The notes below the pieces were generated by a model that was given only the letters and a program-made list of their open reading frames with translations, was not told the origin of the DNA and ran no database searches. A stretch of 64,000 nucleotides of DNA from CAYONP01 sp964405335 (lineage in GTDB: Bacteria; Armatimonadota; UBA10988). The translations under genes and the position numbers were made by a program. Positions 34,608 through 44,241 of the stretch are shown here, one piece after another; the first letter of the stretch is position 1, and every line of letters starts with the position of its first letter. The stretch is taken from positions 3,901 to 67,900 of the forward strand of contig CAYONP010000021.1 of NCBI GenBank assembly GCA_964405335.1. The letters run 5' to 3'.

Positions 34608-35435
34608 ATGCCCTCTCGTGAACAGATTCTCACCCGCCTGCGCGGACTGATCGCCGACGGTGTGCCGATCATCGGCGGTGGGGCGGGGACTGGGATCTCG
34701 GCCAAGTTCGAAGAGGCCGGCGGGATTGACCTGCTGGTAATCTACAACTCGGGCCGCTTCCGCATGGCCGGGCGCGGGAGCCTGGCCGGGCTGATGCCCT
34801 ACGGCGATGCCAACGCCATTGTCATGGAGATGGCCGCCGAGGTGCTGCCCGTGGTCGAGCACACGCCCGTGCTGGCCGGGGTCTGCGGGACCGATCCGTT
34901 CCGCCGCATGAGCCACTTCCTGCGTCAGGTCAAAGAGATTGGCTTTGCCGGCGTGCAGAACTTCCCCACCGTCGGGCTGATCGACGGGCTGTTCCGGGCC
35001 AACCTCGAAGAGACCGGTATGGGCTACGGGCTCGAGGTCGAGATGATCCGCCAGGCGGCCGAGCTCGACCTGGTCACCACGCCCTACGCCTTCACCCCCG
35101 CCGAGGCCGAGCAGATGGCCGGGGCCGGGGCCGATATCCTGGTCGCCCACATGGGGCTGACCACCAAGGGCACCATCGGCGCCCATACCGCCCGCAGGCT
35201 GGACGACTGCGTCCGCGACGTGCAGGCCTTGGCCGACGCGGCGCGGGGCGTCAAGCCCGACATCATCGTGCTCTGCCACGGCGGGCCGATCGCCATGCCC
35301 GACGACGCCGAGTATGTGCTGCGGCGGACGCATGGCGTCAACGGCTTCTACGGCGCCAGTAGCATGGAGCGGCTGCCGGTCGAAACGGCCCTGACCGAGC
35401 AGACCCGGGCGTTCAAGGCCATCCGGTTCGGTTGA
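34608..35435 (+). CDS. TIM-barrel protein, phosphoenolpyruvate hydrolase-like family
   Basis: A 275-residue soluble protein of the family annotated as phosphoenolpyruvate hydrolase or TIM-barrel signal-transduction protein (PF09370-like). Family stretches are GGGAGTGISAKFEEAGGIDLLVIYNSGRFRMAGRGSLAGLMPYGDANAIV, VLAGVCGTDPF, GFAGVQNFPTVGLIDG and VLCHGGPIAMPDDAEYVL. The start is the ATG at 34608, preceded by the hairpin-embedded GGTGGGG; longer in-frame openings run into the ACT-like gene. The biochemical role of the family is poorly defined. A palindrome CCAGGTACCTGG follows the stop, before the convergent glycosidase gene. Confidence 0.85.
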   Translation: MPSREQILTRLRGLIADGVPIIGGGAGTGISAKFEEAGGIDLLVIYNSGRFRMAGRGSLAGLMPYGDANAIVMEMAAEVLPVVEHTPVLAGVCGTDPFRRMSHFLRQVKEIGFAGVQNFPTVGLIDGLFRANLEETGMGYGLEVEMIRQAAELDLVTTPYAFTPAEAEQMAGAGADILVAHMGLTTKGTIGAHTARRLDDCVRDVQALADAARGVKPDIIVLCHGGPIAMPDDAEYVLRRTHGVNGFYGASSMERLPVETALTEQTRAFKAIRFG

Positions 35436-35468
35436 GCCCCAGGTACCTGGTCAGAAGATCGCGCCGGC

Positions 35469-37715
35469 TCACCCCGCGCGAGTCAGCCGGAAGATGGTCG
35501 ACTTGGCGGCGACCTCGAGCCAGGCGCCGTCGCGGCGTGCCTCGCCGGGATTGAGTTTGCGGCCGTCGTCGACCAGGGTGTAGGGCAGGTAGTCGATCGC
35601 CTCGGCGCGCCGGTTGTCCTCATCGTAGACCAGCACCGTGCCGGGCTCGGGCAGCGAGACCAGGCCGTCCTCATCGACGGCGCAGCCGCAGGCGCCGAGC
35701 AGCTTGTCGGTCAGGCCCAGCGCCACGGGCGTGCCGTAGAGCGGGGCCACGGCAAACAGCTCGGCCTCGAGCTCGTCGAGCTGGTAGTCGAACCCTCCGC
35801 CGGCCGGCACCACCTGCCGGCGGCCGGCGAAGTGCTCGACCACGGCGTAACGGCCGGCCTGGGCCAGGCCCAGTTCATTGAGTTCGATTCGGCCGGCCAG
35901 CGGCGCACCGCTCAGCGTGCTGTTGATCACCCCGACGAAACTGACCGGCGTGACCCGGTTGGCGCCGACCTGGTCATACGCCCGCTGCCGGGGCAGCATC
36001 GCCGCGCGGGTGACCAGCACCAGCGGCGTGCCGTCGTCGAGCGGATTGGCGAAGAAGCGCGTCGCCGGCGGCATGGCCGGCTCGTGCGGGACGAGCAGCC
36101 GACCGTCGGCGAGGCAAAGGCGCCGAGCCAGGCCGGCATCGTGCCGGCCCGGCGCATCGCACAGATAGACCGGCCCGGCGAGCAGCGCCGCGGCCACGGC
36201 GAACGCCCGCGCCGCGGGGTGCGTGGTGGCGAAGGCGTCGAAGTCGGGCAGGCCGATGCGGCTGAGCCAGGCCGCCGCCCAGACCGAGTGGACCAGGTGC
36301 AGCTTGGCCGCGCGGAGGTCGCTCGGCGCGATGTCGGCGCTGACCCGGATGACGTTGGTCGAGGTGTAGTGGTAGAGGCACTCGGCATGGTGGCTCATGC
36401 TGGCGACCAGGTGCATGCCGCAGCCGTCGGCGGCTGTCTCGAGGTTGCCGAGCAGGCCGGCGGCAGCGTCGTCGAGCGCCTGCTGGCCGAAGAAGAGCGT
36501 GCGCAGGCTGCCCTGGTTGTCGACCTTGACGAAGTCGAGGCCGGCGGTCGAGAGGTGGCTGAACCAGTCGTCCCAGAACGGCTGGTCGCCCGGCCGTGGG
36601 CCCGGGATGCGGCTGCCGTCGGCGGCGGTGACCAGTCGGCCGACCTGCCGGGTGCCGAGCGGGCTCTCGGGCGCCACCCCACCCCAGGCGCCCTGGAGGG
36701 TCAGCCAGACGCCCAGGTGGCGCAGCCCGCCGGCCGCCTGGAGCTGCCGCACCGAGGCGGCCAGGCCCGGCGGGAAGCGGCCGTGATCGGCATCGAAGCC
36801 GGTCAGTTGGTGCGCGGCGTTGAGCTCCTGCCAGCCTTCGTCGACGCACAGCCAGCGGGCCGGTATCCCGGCGTCGCGCAGGCTGCGCAGCGCCTCGTCG
36901 ACCGTCTCGAGCGAGATCTCGCGCCCGAGCGCCCCCCAGGTGGCGTAGCCGAGGGACTCGAACAGCTCGGGATGGACCTTGTCCCTGCGCAGGCGGAAGC
37001 TCCACTCGCACAGCTTCGAGACCGACTCGATCACGCGGTCGATCGCCTCGGCCGGCTGCTCGCCGGTGGCGATGACCGCCAGCGGCAGGCGGGGATAGAG
37101 GTGCCGCCCGCAGCCGCCCGAGGCGACCACGCTGAGCCCACCCTCATCGCCGCGCAGCCGGGCCACCGCGCCGCCGGCGCGCATCGGGGCAACCGCGCAG
37201 CAGGTGCCGTCGTCGCAGCGCCAGAGACAGAACAGGCCCCAGTCGAACGGGTGGTCACGAGTCGGGTCGGCACCGAAGTGGGTCTGCGCCCACCACTGGC
37301 CGACGGCGTCGCGGCCATACTCGCTGACCCGCTGATGGAGGTAGCTCGATTCGACCGCCCCCGGCGCGGCGGCGAACCGGCAGCCGGCGGTCTCCTCACT
37401 GCCGAAGACCGGCTGGCTGAGCGACGGGATCAGCTCGAGGGCGAGCACCGGCACGGCCTCGTAGCAGCGCGCGACCAGCCGGAACTCGACCGGGTTGCGC
37501 ACCGAGCGGGTGATGAACCGGAAGGCGACCCGCTCGTGGACACCGATTTCGTCGTGGCTGACCTCGCGGTCGGTTTCGCCGGCGACGAGCCCGTCGCGGG
37601 CAAGGCGGTGGCGCTCGCCCCAGGCAACCAGGTAGAGGTCGTCGAGCCGGAGGCGCACGCGCCCGTCGAGTTGCAGCTCGAAGCCACGCTCGACCGGGAC
37701 ACAGGCGACCCTCAT
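35469..37715 (-). CDS. GH36-type alpha-galactosidase/raffinose synthase (Sip1-like) protein
   Basis: A 748-residue protein of the Sip1/raffinose synthase branch of GH36. The N-terminal half is a beta domain and the barrel begins near residue 255 (GYATWGAL). It includes WLCVDEGWQ, then FVKVDNQG with the likely nucleophile D399. The acid/base candidate is D461 or D466 in RVSADIAPSDLR. The C-terminal ~180 residues form a beta domain. No signal peptide is seen, so it may act on imported oligosaccharides. The activity could be hydrolysis of alpha-galactosides or transglycosylation. It lies 40 bases downstream of the antiporter gene on the same strand. Confidence 0.82.
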   Translation of the reverse strand: MRVACVPVERGFELQLDGRVRLRLDDLYLVAWGERHRLARDGLVAGETDREVSHDEIGVHERVAFRFITRSVRNPVEFRLVARCYEAVPVLALELIPSLSQPVFGSEETAGCRFAAAPGAVESSYLHQRVSEYGRDAVGQWWAQTHFGADPTRDHPFDWGLFCLWRCDDGTCCAVAPMRAGGAVARLRGDEGGLSVVASGGCGRHLYPRLPLAVIATGEQPAEAIDRVIESVSKLCEWSFRLRRDKVHPELFESLGYATWGALGREISLETVDEALRSLRDAGIPARWLCVDEGWQELNAAHQLTGFDADHGRFPPGLAASVRQLQAAGGLRHLGVWLTLQGAWGGVAPESPLGTRQVGRLVTAADGSRIPGPRPGDQPFWDDWFSHLSTAGLDFVKVDNQGSLRTLFFGQQALDDAAAGLLGNLETAADGCGMHLVASMSHHAECLYHYTSTNVIRVSADIAPSDLRAAKLHLVHSVWAAAWLSRIGLPDFDAFATTHPAARAFAVAAALLAGPVYLCDAPGRHDAGLARRLCLADGRLLVPHEPAMPPATRFFANPLDDGTPLVLVTRAAMLPRQRAYDQVGANRVTPVSFVGVINSTLSGAPLAGRIELNELGLAQAGRYAVVEHFAGRRQVVPAGGGFDYQLDELEAELFAVAPLYGTPVALGLTDKLLGACGCAVDEDGLVSLPEPGTVLVYDEDNRRAEAIDYLPYTLVDDGRKLNPGEARRDGAWLEVAAKSTIFRLTRAG

Positions 37716-37755
37716 GCGCCGGCCGTTCGGCGCGGGGCCCGGCTCTCCTTCGGCA

Positions 37756-39552
37756 TCACGCCTCCCAGACCAGGCTGATCACCGTCTGGCCGGAGCGTGG
37801 CCTCGGGGGCTCGCCGGCCACGATCGGGTCGATCCGGTGGGTCGTCGCATCGGCCAGGAACATCGGCACCAGCCGGTCACCGTAGAGCTTCTGGTAGTCA
37901 TCCCAGCCGAACGCGTCGGTCAGCGAGGTCGCCTTGAACTGCGAGCCCTGGCCGTACTGCTCGGTGATCGCCGCGCTGGACGCGGTGGCCGAGAACAGCG
38001 TCTGTCCGCGCAACTGGGCCGCCGCCGGCTGAGTCACCCGGCCCTCCGGTTCGGCAAGCTGGTAGACCTGGTCGCCAAACAGCTCGTCGAAGTGGAGGCA
38101 GGCCAGCGAATTGACCTCGTCGTTCGGGGTCAGCGCGAGCAGCCGGCCGATGCCGCTCAAGTCAAGCCGGTCGGGCAGGTCGTGCGCCAGCACGTTGGCC
38201 GTCCGCGCCTGCACTCCGCGCAGGCCGGCCGCGGCGATGTGATGGGGGTTGTTGTCGATCAGCAGGCAACGCACGCCGAACCGCTGCAGCAGCCGCGCCA
38301 GTTCGATGGCCCAGTCGTGCGCGCCGACGATCAGGAAGCCCTGCGGATCGCTCTCGGACAACCCCAGCGCCCGCGCCAGCGGCCTGGCGCCAAGGCTGTT
38401 CAGCACCACCGTGGTGCCGATGACCAGGAAGGTCAGCGGCACCAGCGGACCGGTGACGTCGCCCGAGCGCTCGGCCAGCGCCAAGGCGAAGACCGAGCTG
38501 ACCGCCGCGGCGACGATGCCCCGCGGCGCGATGAACGAGAGCAGCAACTTCTCGCGGAGGCCCATTCCCGAACCGAGCGTGGAGAGCCAGACCGAGACCG
38601 GTCGCGCGACCAGGAGCACGACCAGCAGGAACGCCGCCGCGCCCCAGCCGACCTGCCGGATCTGGTCCAGATCGACCCGCGCGGTGAGCACCACGAACAG
38701 CACCGCGATGATCACCACGCCGACGCTCTCGTTGAACTGCAGGATGTGCTTGACATCGACCCGGCGCTGATTGGCCAGCGCGATGCCCATCACCGTGACG
38801 GCGATCAGCCCGGCCTCGTCCTGGATCAGATTCGCGCTGGTCAGCGCGGCCAGCGCGAGCATGAGCGTCAGCGCGGCATGGAGATACTCGGGCACACGCG
38901 AGTGGCGCAGCAGCTCGACCAGCGCCAATCCGGCGACGGCCCCGAGCGCGACGCCGGCCAGTGCCGCGCGGGCGAGCGCGATCACCGCGTGCTGCGCCGC
39001 GGCGGTGAAGTCGGGCGCCGCCACCGCCTCGAACACCAGCACCGCCAGCACCGCGCCGATCGGATCGACGACAATGCCCTCCCAGCGCAGGATGCTGCTC
39101 AGTTCGCCGCGGGGCCGGACCTGGCGCAGCAGCGGTCCGATCACCGTCGGCCCGGTGACCACCAAGACCGCGCCGAGCAGTGCCGCGCGGCCCGGCTCGA
39201 GTCCGGCCAGGAAGTGCGCCGCCGCGCCGATGATGGCTCCGTTGACGACCACCCCGACGGTGAGCAGCCCCCAGACCACGCGGCCGATGCCGCGCAACTC
39301 GCCGATCTTCAGGCTCAGCCCGCCCTCGAACAGCACCAGCGCCACGGCCAGCGAGACCATCGGCAGCAGCAGGTCGCCGAACACTGCGTCGGGATCGAGC
39401 AGCCCGGCCGCCGGACCGATGCCGAGGCCGAACAGCAACAGCGGTAGAATCGCCGGCACCTGCAACCGCCACCCGAGCCACTGCCCGAGCACGCCGACAA
39501 CCACCACCACGGCCATGGCACTCGCTGGATCGAGCAGGAGTTCACCATGCAT
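37756..39552 (-). CDS. CPA1-type cation/proton antiporter with C-terminal TrkA-N-like domain
   Basis: A 598-residue membrane protein. About 12 membrane helices fill residues 1-400. The family segments ALVLFEGGLSLKIGELRG, GAVLVVTGPTVIGPLL, RWEGIVVDPIGAVLAVLVFE and LLSFIAPRGIVAAAVSSVFAL are present; the conserved aspartate of the transport site is in VVDPIGA. Residues about 408-520 resemble a nucleotide-binding Rossmann domain (GFLIVGAHDWAIELARLLQRFGVRCLLIDNN), which gates such transporters in other bacteria. It probably exchanges Na+ or K+ for protons. The start lies seven bases after the M14 peptidase stop. Confidence 0.88.
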   Translation of the reverse strand: MHGELLLDPASAMAVVVVVGVLGQWLGWRLQVPAILPLLLFGLGIGPAAGLLDPDAVFGDLLLPMVSLAVALVLFEGGLSLKIGELRGIGRVVWGLLTVGVVVNGAIIGAAAHFLAGLEPGRAALLGAVLVVTGPTVIGPLLRQVRPRGELSSILRWEGIVVDPIGAVLAVLVFEAVAAPDFTAAAQHAVIALARAALAGVALGAVAGLALVELLRHSRVPEYLHAALTLMLALAALTSANLIQDEAGLIAVTVMGIALANQRRVDVKHILQFNESVGVVIIAVLFVVLTARVDLDQIRQVGWGAAAFLLVVLLVARPVSVWLSTLGSGMGLREKLLLSFIAPRGIVAAAVSSVFALALAERSGDVTGPLVPLTFLVIGTTVVLNSLGARPLARALGLSESDPQGFLIVGAHDWAIELARLLQRFGVRCLLIDNNPHHIAAAGLRGVQARTANVLAHDLPDRLDLSGIGRLLALTPNDEVNSLACLHFDELFGDQVYQLAEPEGRVTQPAAAQLRGQTLFSATASSAAITEQYGQGSQFKATSLTDAFGWDDYQKLYGDRLVPMFLADATTHRIDPIVAGEPPRPRSGQTVISLVWEA

Positions 39553-39559
39553 GGCGCTG

Positions 39560-42133
39560 CTAGCTCCTTCGCCGGCTGGGGCCGAACAGCACGGCGTTCA
39601 GCCACAGCCGGTCAAGCATCGGCCAACTGGCCCGGAAGGTCGGCGCACTGGCGAAGCAGATCACCTGTCCCGCGCCGTGATGCTCCTGCCACAGCCACGC
39701 CGAGCCGGGCAGCGCGGCCTCCATCGACTCGGGCACCAGCCCGCTGGCGACCAGCTCGTGCGGCGGCGCGAATCGGGCGATCACATGCCCGGCAATCGTC
39801 GGCGTGAAGACGCGATCGCCCGAGAACGGCACCCGTAGCCGCGGCCCACAGCCGTAGGTCAGGTAGCTGTACGGATCGAGCTCGACCCAGGCGGTGAAGC
39901 CGGGCATGTGCATCGGCCGGTGCTCGGCCGGGATCGGCGGCGGTTTCTCCTCCGGCGCTTTCGGCTCCTCGCCGGCGCGGCGCAGGTCGCGCAGCAGGCC
40001 GGCGGTGGTGAAGCGCTCCTCCTGCTCGGCCAGATAGGCGCTGGCCGTGCCGCCGAGGGCGATCAGCGTGCCACCCGCCCGGACCCAGGCGACGAGCAGC
40101 TCGGCCTCCTTGCCGAAGACCTTCTCCCAGCCGCCGGCGTCGGGCATCAGCAGCACGTTGTAGTCGCTGAGCAGCTTGGCCGACAATCCGGCGCAGTCGA
40201 GCGGCACATAGGTCAGGCGGTAGACCTGCTCGAGCAGATAGGCCGCCCAGCCGGCGGCGAGCGAGCTGACCGGCGGGCGGGTGAGCAGCGCGAGCTTCGG
40301 CGGCAGCACCGAGTCGACTTCGTACGAGCCGACGTTGATCCCCGCCTCGGCCCAGGCGGTGCCGATCGGCACGGCCTCGGCGCCGGCCTCGGCGGCCAGG
40401 TCGGGTAGCCGCGCGGCCAGCTCGGGCGCATGGTCGCGCGCGCGGACGATGACCGTGCCGCGGCCATAGCTCCGGCCGCCGATGGTCATGTCGCGGCCGG
40501 CCACCCGCGGCTTCCAGCCGCCTTCGGCAAAGAGCCGGCAGAGCGCCCGGTAGGTCGCCCGCTCGCCGGCCGGCAGCAGCCAGGCCATGGTGCTCTCGGG
40601 CGCCGGCACAGCCGGCTCGGCGGGCAGCGGTTCCGGCTCGCCACCCGACCAGAAGGCTTCCAGCCCGTGCCGGTTCGGCATCGACCAGGCGGTGATGTCG
40701 TAGAGCTGCGAACCGGCCCGCCAGCGCCAGCGCTCGCGCTCCTCGGCGATGTACCAGTCGGGCAGCGGTGAGTGCGCATCGCACAGCGCCCGGACCAGCC
40801 GGCCCGCCGGCTGCGCGGTCGGGATGACCAGCGAGCCGGCGGCAAACCGCCGCCGCGCCGGGGCACCGCCGGTGTGCGGCGTCACCTCGGCCTCGAACGG
40901 CGTGTCGGATAGGCCGCAGCGCACGCCCTGGCCGCGCAGCATCTCGGCCATGTCGCGCGCGTCGCCGGTGCGGCCGGCGGCGTCGACCAGCAGGAACTGC
41001 TGCCCGCCCTGTCGCCCCAGCGCCACGGTGTCGGCATGGAACCGGCGGTAGTGCCGCAGCAGCTCGAGCCGGTTCTCGACCGCGCACCGGCAGGTCGTGT
41101 AAGCGGCGACGAAATGGTGCGCCAGCGCCTCGCCGAGGGTCAGGATGGTCTCGTCCGGCCGCCGCACGGCGGTGGTGCGGGGCGAGGCCTGCTCATAGGT
41201 CATGCCAATCGCGCCGTGATAGAGCGGCCAGGCCTCGCCGTAGCCGGGGTAGTAGCTGTCGAAGGTCTCCTTGACGAAGTAGTCCCACCCGCGGGCGTCG
41301 AAGGCGCCGGCGTTGGCCCGGCCGAAGACCTCCCACCAATCCTGGATCGAGGGCGGCACGTTGACCTCGATGGGATCGGCCGGCGGGGCGAAATAGTAGC
41401 TCTGCGCACTGCCCATCTCGTGCAGGTCGGCCACCACCTGCGGCCGCCAGGCGAGGAAGCTGGTCACCCGGGCCCGCGTCTCCGGGTGGGTCAGCAGGCA
41501 CCAGTCGCGGTTAAGGTCGAACCCGTAGTGGCTGCCCCGCCCGCCCGGCCAGGGCGGCGAGTGCTCGGCGCTGTTGGCATCGGGATTCGCCACCACGCCG
41601 TGCAGGCTGTAGTAGCTGTTGACCGAGCGATCCCGGCCGTCGGGGTTCTGCAGCGGATCGATCACCACCACCGACTCGCGCCGGATCTGCTCGGTCACCT
41701 CGTCGCGCGCGGCCAGCAGGTGATAGGCCAGCGCCAGGGTCGCCTCGGCCGAGCTATGCTCGCCGCCATGCACATTGGCGATGATCCAGGTCACCACCGG
41801 CAGCTCGTCGAGCACCGGCAGCGGCTCGCCCGGCTCGGAGAGCTGCCGCAGCGACTCGCGGATCGCCCCCAGCCGGGCCAGGTTGTCGGGCGACGAGACG
41901 ACCAACTGGACCAGCTCGCGTCCCTCGACGCTGCGACCGTAGACCTGCAGCTCGGCGCAGTCGCAGGCCGCCGCCAGCGTGCGGAAGTAGTGCACCTGGT
42001 CGGCGTGGCGGGTCAGCCGCGTACCGAGCGCGTGGCCGAGCACCGACTCGGGCGTCGGCACGGCCGGGTCGTAGCGCGCTTCATTCCCCAGGTCGAGCAG
42101 CCCGGCAAAGTCGAGCGGCAGTGGATCGATCAT
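39560..42133 (-). CDS. M14 family zinc carboxypeptidase-like protein
   Basis: An 857-residue protein whose first ~340 residues are an M14 peptidase. Zinc ligands are H122 and E125 (VHGGEHSS) and H238 (DLHEMG), and the catalytic glutamate is probably E314 (MTYEQAS). LNRDWC supplies the substrate-binding Asn-Arg. The remaining ~500 residues include a region like a class I glutamine amidotransferase fold (about 620-730, VLLMPDAGGWEKV and GGTLIALGG). No signal peptide is seen, although many relatives are exported. It starts ten bases after the beta-propeller gene and ends seven bases before the antiporter gene. Cleaved substrates are unknown. Confidence 0.85.
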   Translation of the reverse strand: MIDPLPLDFAGLLDLGNEARYDPAVPTPESVLGHALGTRLTRHADQVHYFRTLAAACDCAELQVYGRSVEGRELVQLVVSSPDNLARLGAIRESLRQLSEPGEPLPVLDELPVVTWIIANVHGGEHSSAEATLALAYHLLAARDEVTEQIRRESVVVIDPLQNPDGRDRSVNSYYSLHGVVANPDANSAEHSPPWPGGRGSHYGFDLNRDWCLLTHPETRARVTSFLAWRPQVVADLHEMGSAQSYYFAPPADPIEVNVPPSIQDWWEVFGRANAGAFDARGWDYFVKETFDSYYPGYGEAWPLYHGAIGMTYEQASPRTTAVRRPDETILTLGEALAHHFVAAYTTCRCAVENRLELLRHYRRFHADTVALGRQGGQQFLLVDAAGRTGDARDMAEMLRGQGVRCGLSDTPFEAEVTPHTGGAPARRRFAAGSLVIPTAQPAGRLVRALCDAHSPLPDWYIAEERERWRWRAGSQLYDITAWSMPNRHGLEAFWSGGEPEPLPAEPAVPAPESTMAWLLPAGERATYRALCRLFAEGGWKPRVAGRDMTIGGRSYGRGTVIVRARDHAPELAARLPDLAAEAGAEAVPIGTAWAEAGINVGSYEVDSVLPPKLALLTRPPVSSLAAGWAAYLLEQVYRLTYVPLDCAGLSAKLLSDYNVLLMPDAGGWEKVFGKEAELLVAWVRAGGTLIALGGTASAYLAEQEERFTTAGLLRDLRRAGEEPKAPEEKPPPIPAEHRPMHMPGFTAWVELDPYSYLTYGCGPRLRVPFSGDRVFTPTIAGHVIARFAPPHELVASGLVPESMEAALPGSAWLWQEHHGAGQVICFASAPTFRASWPMLDRLWLNAVLFGPSRRRS

Positions 42134-42143
42134 GATGTCCCGC

Positions 42144-43019
42144 CTATCGCAGCCGTACGCGCACCAGCCGCCCGCCCGCGACCACGGCGACCGCGACCCG
42201 GCCGTGCGCCACCAGGTCGAGCACCCCGCCGGGCAGCGTCACCTGGGCGACCGTCTCGCCCGAGGTGTCGAGCTGCACCAGCCGCCCATCGCCCGTGCCG
42301 ACGACCACCGCGCCGTCAGTCGCCGCCAGGGCGGTGACCTCGAGGCCCGTCACCTGCCACCGCTCGGCCCCATGCCGCCAGCAGACCAGCGCGCCGTCGG
42401 TCAGCGCGGCGAGCAGGTCGGGCTCGGCCGCCGCCAGGCGGCGCGCCGAGAGCGGCAGCCGCTCGACCACCGCTCCGTGCGCATCGATGCGCAGCACGGC
42501 GTCATCGCCCGCCACCATCATGCCGCCGGCGACCGGGGCACTGTGCCGGACCTCGCCGTCGAGATCGAGCCGCCAGCGCAGCCCGCCGTAACGGTCGACT
42601 GCTCGGAGCGACAGCGGTCCGGTCAGCAGCGCCTCGGGCTTGCCGTCACCGAACAAGTCGGCACAGGCGACACGGATGGCCGACTCACCGTCCTGCCATA
42701 GTCGCAGCGCATCGTCGTCGAGCAGCACTGACGGCGGCCACATCCGTCCGACGACCACCTCGTCGCGCCCGTCGCCGTCGAGGTCACCGCTGGCCACGCC
42801 CGTTATGTCGCCGCCGACCTGCTTGCCCCAGATGGCCCGGCCGTCGGTTCCGACGCAGATCACCCAGCCCTCGGTGCTGCCGCAGAAGATGGGCCGGTCG
42901 CCGTCGCTGGCAGCCAGACAGGTCAGGCTCAGCACCTCTCCCGCCCGCTCCGGCGGCGCGTAGCGCTCGCTCCAGACCAGCTCGAGCGGCGCGACGAGCA
43001 GCAGGCAGACGGACAACAC
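42144..43019 (-). CDS. exported beta-propeller (VCBS/PQQ-like repeat) protein
   Basis: A 291-residue protein with a short hydrophobic signal (LSVCLLLVAPLELVWS) and repeated four-stranded blades. One blade contains the Ca-binding-like SGDLDGDGRDEVVVG and others contain ADLFGDGKPEALLTG, VDRYGGLRWRLDLDG and VVVGTGDGRLVQLDTSGE. Such propellers bind other proteins or small ligands, and no catalytic residues can be named. The GTG start at 43019 is chosen because it begins the signal peptide. It heads the peptidase-antiporter run and is divergent from prmA. Confidence 0.72.
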   Translation of the reverse strand: MLSVCLLLVAPLELVWSERYAPPERAGEVLSLTCLAASDGDRPIFCGSTEGWVICVGTDGRAIWGKQVGGDITGVASGDLDGDGRDEVVVGRMWPPSVLLDDDALRLWQDGESAIRVACADLFGDGKPEALLTGPLSLRAVDRYGGLRWRLDLDGEVRHSAPVAGGMMVAGDDAVLRIDAHGAVVERLPLSARRLAAAEPDLLAALTDGALVCWRHGAERWQVTGLEVTALAATDGAVVVGTGDGRLVQLDTSGETVAQVTLPGGVLDLVAHGRVAVAVVAGGRLVRVRLR

Positions 43020-43089
43020 CGACCTCTCCGCCGGGCGGTACGCCGCCGAGGCGGGCCGCCCTCCCGTGGCGCCGCGGCGCCCGATTGGC

Positions 43090-43097
43090 TAGACTGA
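43090..43097 (+). promoter_or_regulatory. candidate -10 element before prmA
   Basis: TAGACTGA lies 14 bases before the GTG start of prmA, in the divergent gap with the beta-propeller gene. It is identical to the candidate at 26748 and close to TAGCCTGA in the carB promoter. The transcript would have a very short leader containing only GGAGG. No -35 box is evident. Confidence 0.3.
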
Positions 43098-43111
43098 CGC
43101 GGAGGCCGCCG

Positions 43112-44035
43112 GTGACCGACCGCCACTGGATTGAGTTGACCGCCCAGCTCGCCGCCGGCGACGTGGAACAAGCCCTCGCCCGCCTGGCCGCCGCCGGATT
43201 CGAGCAGTGCTGGCTGACCCACCCGCTGGTCAACCGGCGTGGCGACGACGGCTGGGACACCCGGCCGGGCGACGTGTCGGTGCTCCACCTGACCCTCGAC
43301 CCGGCCGGCGCCGCGGCCGGCCTGGCCGCCGTGCGTGCCGCGCTGGCCGGCCTGACCGACGACGTGCAGGTCGGCGAGCTGCGAGCCGAGGAGTGGCTGC
43401 GCACCTGGCGTGACGGCCGCCGCGTGGTGCCCCTGCGTGACGGCTGGAGTATCGCTCCGCCGTGGCTGGCGGCCGACGCGCCGGATCAACAGCGGGTGAT
43501 CGTGATCGACCCCGGCCTCGCGTTCGGTGCCGGCGACCACCCGACGACGCGCGACTCGGCGGTCGTGCTGCTCGAACTGCTGCGGCCCGGCGACCGGGTG
43601 CTCGACCTCGGCGCGGGCAGCGGCGTGCTCAGCATTCTGGCCGTGCGCGCCGGCGCGGCGACGGCGACGGCGGTCGAGTCGGACGAGCTGGCCGCCGGCG
43701 AGATCGACCGCAACACGACGCTCAACCAGGTCGACCAGGTCGAGGTGATTGCCGGCGATGCGCTGACGGTCGAGCTGGCCGGACCGTACGATCTGCTGCT
43801 CTGCAACATCGGCGCGCGACTGGCGCAGGCGCTGGCGCCGCGGCTCGAGTCGCTGGCGGCGCCGGGCGCGCGGGTAGTGCTCTCGGGCCTGACCGAGTGG
43901 ACCAGTGCCACAGTGGCCGCGGCCTACGCCGGATTGGGCTGGCGTTGCGCGCGGCGGGTACAGCGTGGTTCGGAGTGGGTCACGCTGGGTCTCGTTCGCC
44001 GGAATCACGGATCGGCTCGCAGAGCGGCGCGGTGA
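43112..44035 (+). CDS. prmA: ribosomal protein L11 methyltransferase
   Basis: A 307-residue PrmA, which trimethylates ribosomal protein L11 using S-adenosylmethionine. The N-terminal substrate-recognition domain contains EEWLRTWRDGRRVVPLRDGWSIAPPW. The methyltransferase domain has IVIDPGLAFGAGDHPTTR, the AdoMet motif VLDLGAGSGVLSILA and LLLCNIGARLAQAL. The GTG at 43112 is chosen because GGAGG sits six bases upstream; a TTG nine codons earlier has no such site. It is followed by the SigH-like gene, which has its own promoter. Confidence 0.93.
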   Translation: MTDRHWIELTAQLAAGDVEQALARLAAAGFEQCWLTHPLVNRRGDDGWDTRPGDVSVLHLTLDPAGAAAGLAAVRAALAGLTDDVQVGELRAEEWLRTWRDGRRVVPLRDGWSIAPPWLAADAPDQQRVIVIDPGLAFGAGDHPTTRDSAVVLLELLRPGDRVLDLGAGSGVLSILAVRAGAATATAVESDELAAGEIDRNTTLNQVDQVEVIAGDALTVELAGPYDLLLCNIGARLAQALAPRLESLAAPGARVVLSGLTEWTSATVAAAYAGLGWRCARRVQRGSEWVTLGLVRRNHGSARRAAR

Positions 44036-44086
44036 CGGTTGCGGCGCAGAGCTGTAACCGTTTTGAGAATCGATCGCAATCATGCC

Positions 44087-44116
44087 TTGACATGCCCGTC
44101 TCGGATTTGGTATGGT
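44087..44116 (+). promoter_or_regulatory. sigma-70-type promoter of the SigH-like gene
   Basis: A perfect -35 box TTGACA (44087-44092) is followed after 18 bases by TATGGT (44111-44116). This lies about 125 bases upstream of the ATG at 44242, in the gap after prmA. The implied leader of about 120 bases has no obvious terminator or riboswitch fold. Confidence 0.65.
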
Positions 44117-44241
44117 CGCCCTGGTGCTGGTGCGGCGTGGTGGCCGCTAGCAGATCGAGCCTCCGATTCGCCTCGCCGGTACCGCTTCGGCCAGTAGTTG
44201 GCCGGGCGGATAGCCTCTCGCTCAGTGCAGGAGAGTCGGAG

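Noticed and set aside
43085..43111. The TTG start of prmA nine codons upstream
   Set aside because: There is no ribosome-binding site in front of it, while GGAGG is well placed for the GTG at 43112.
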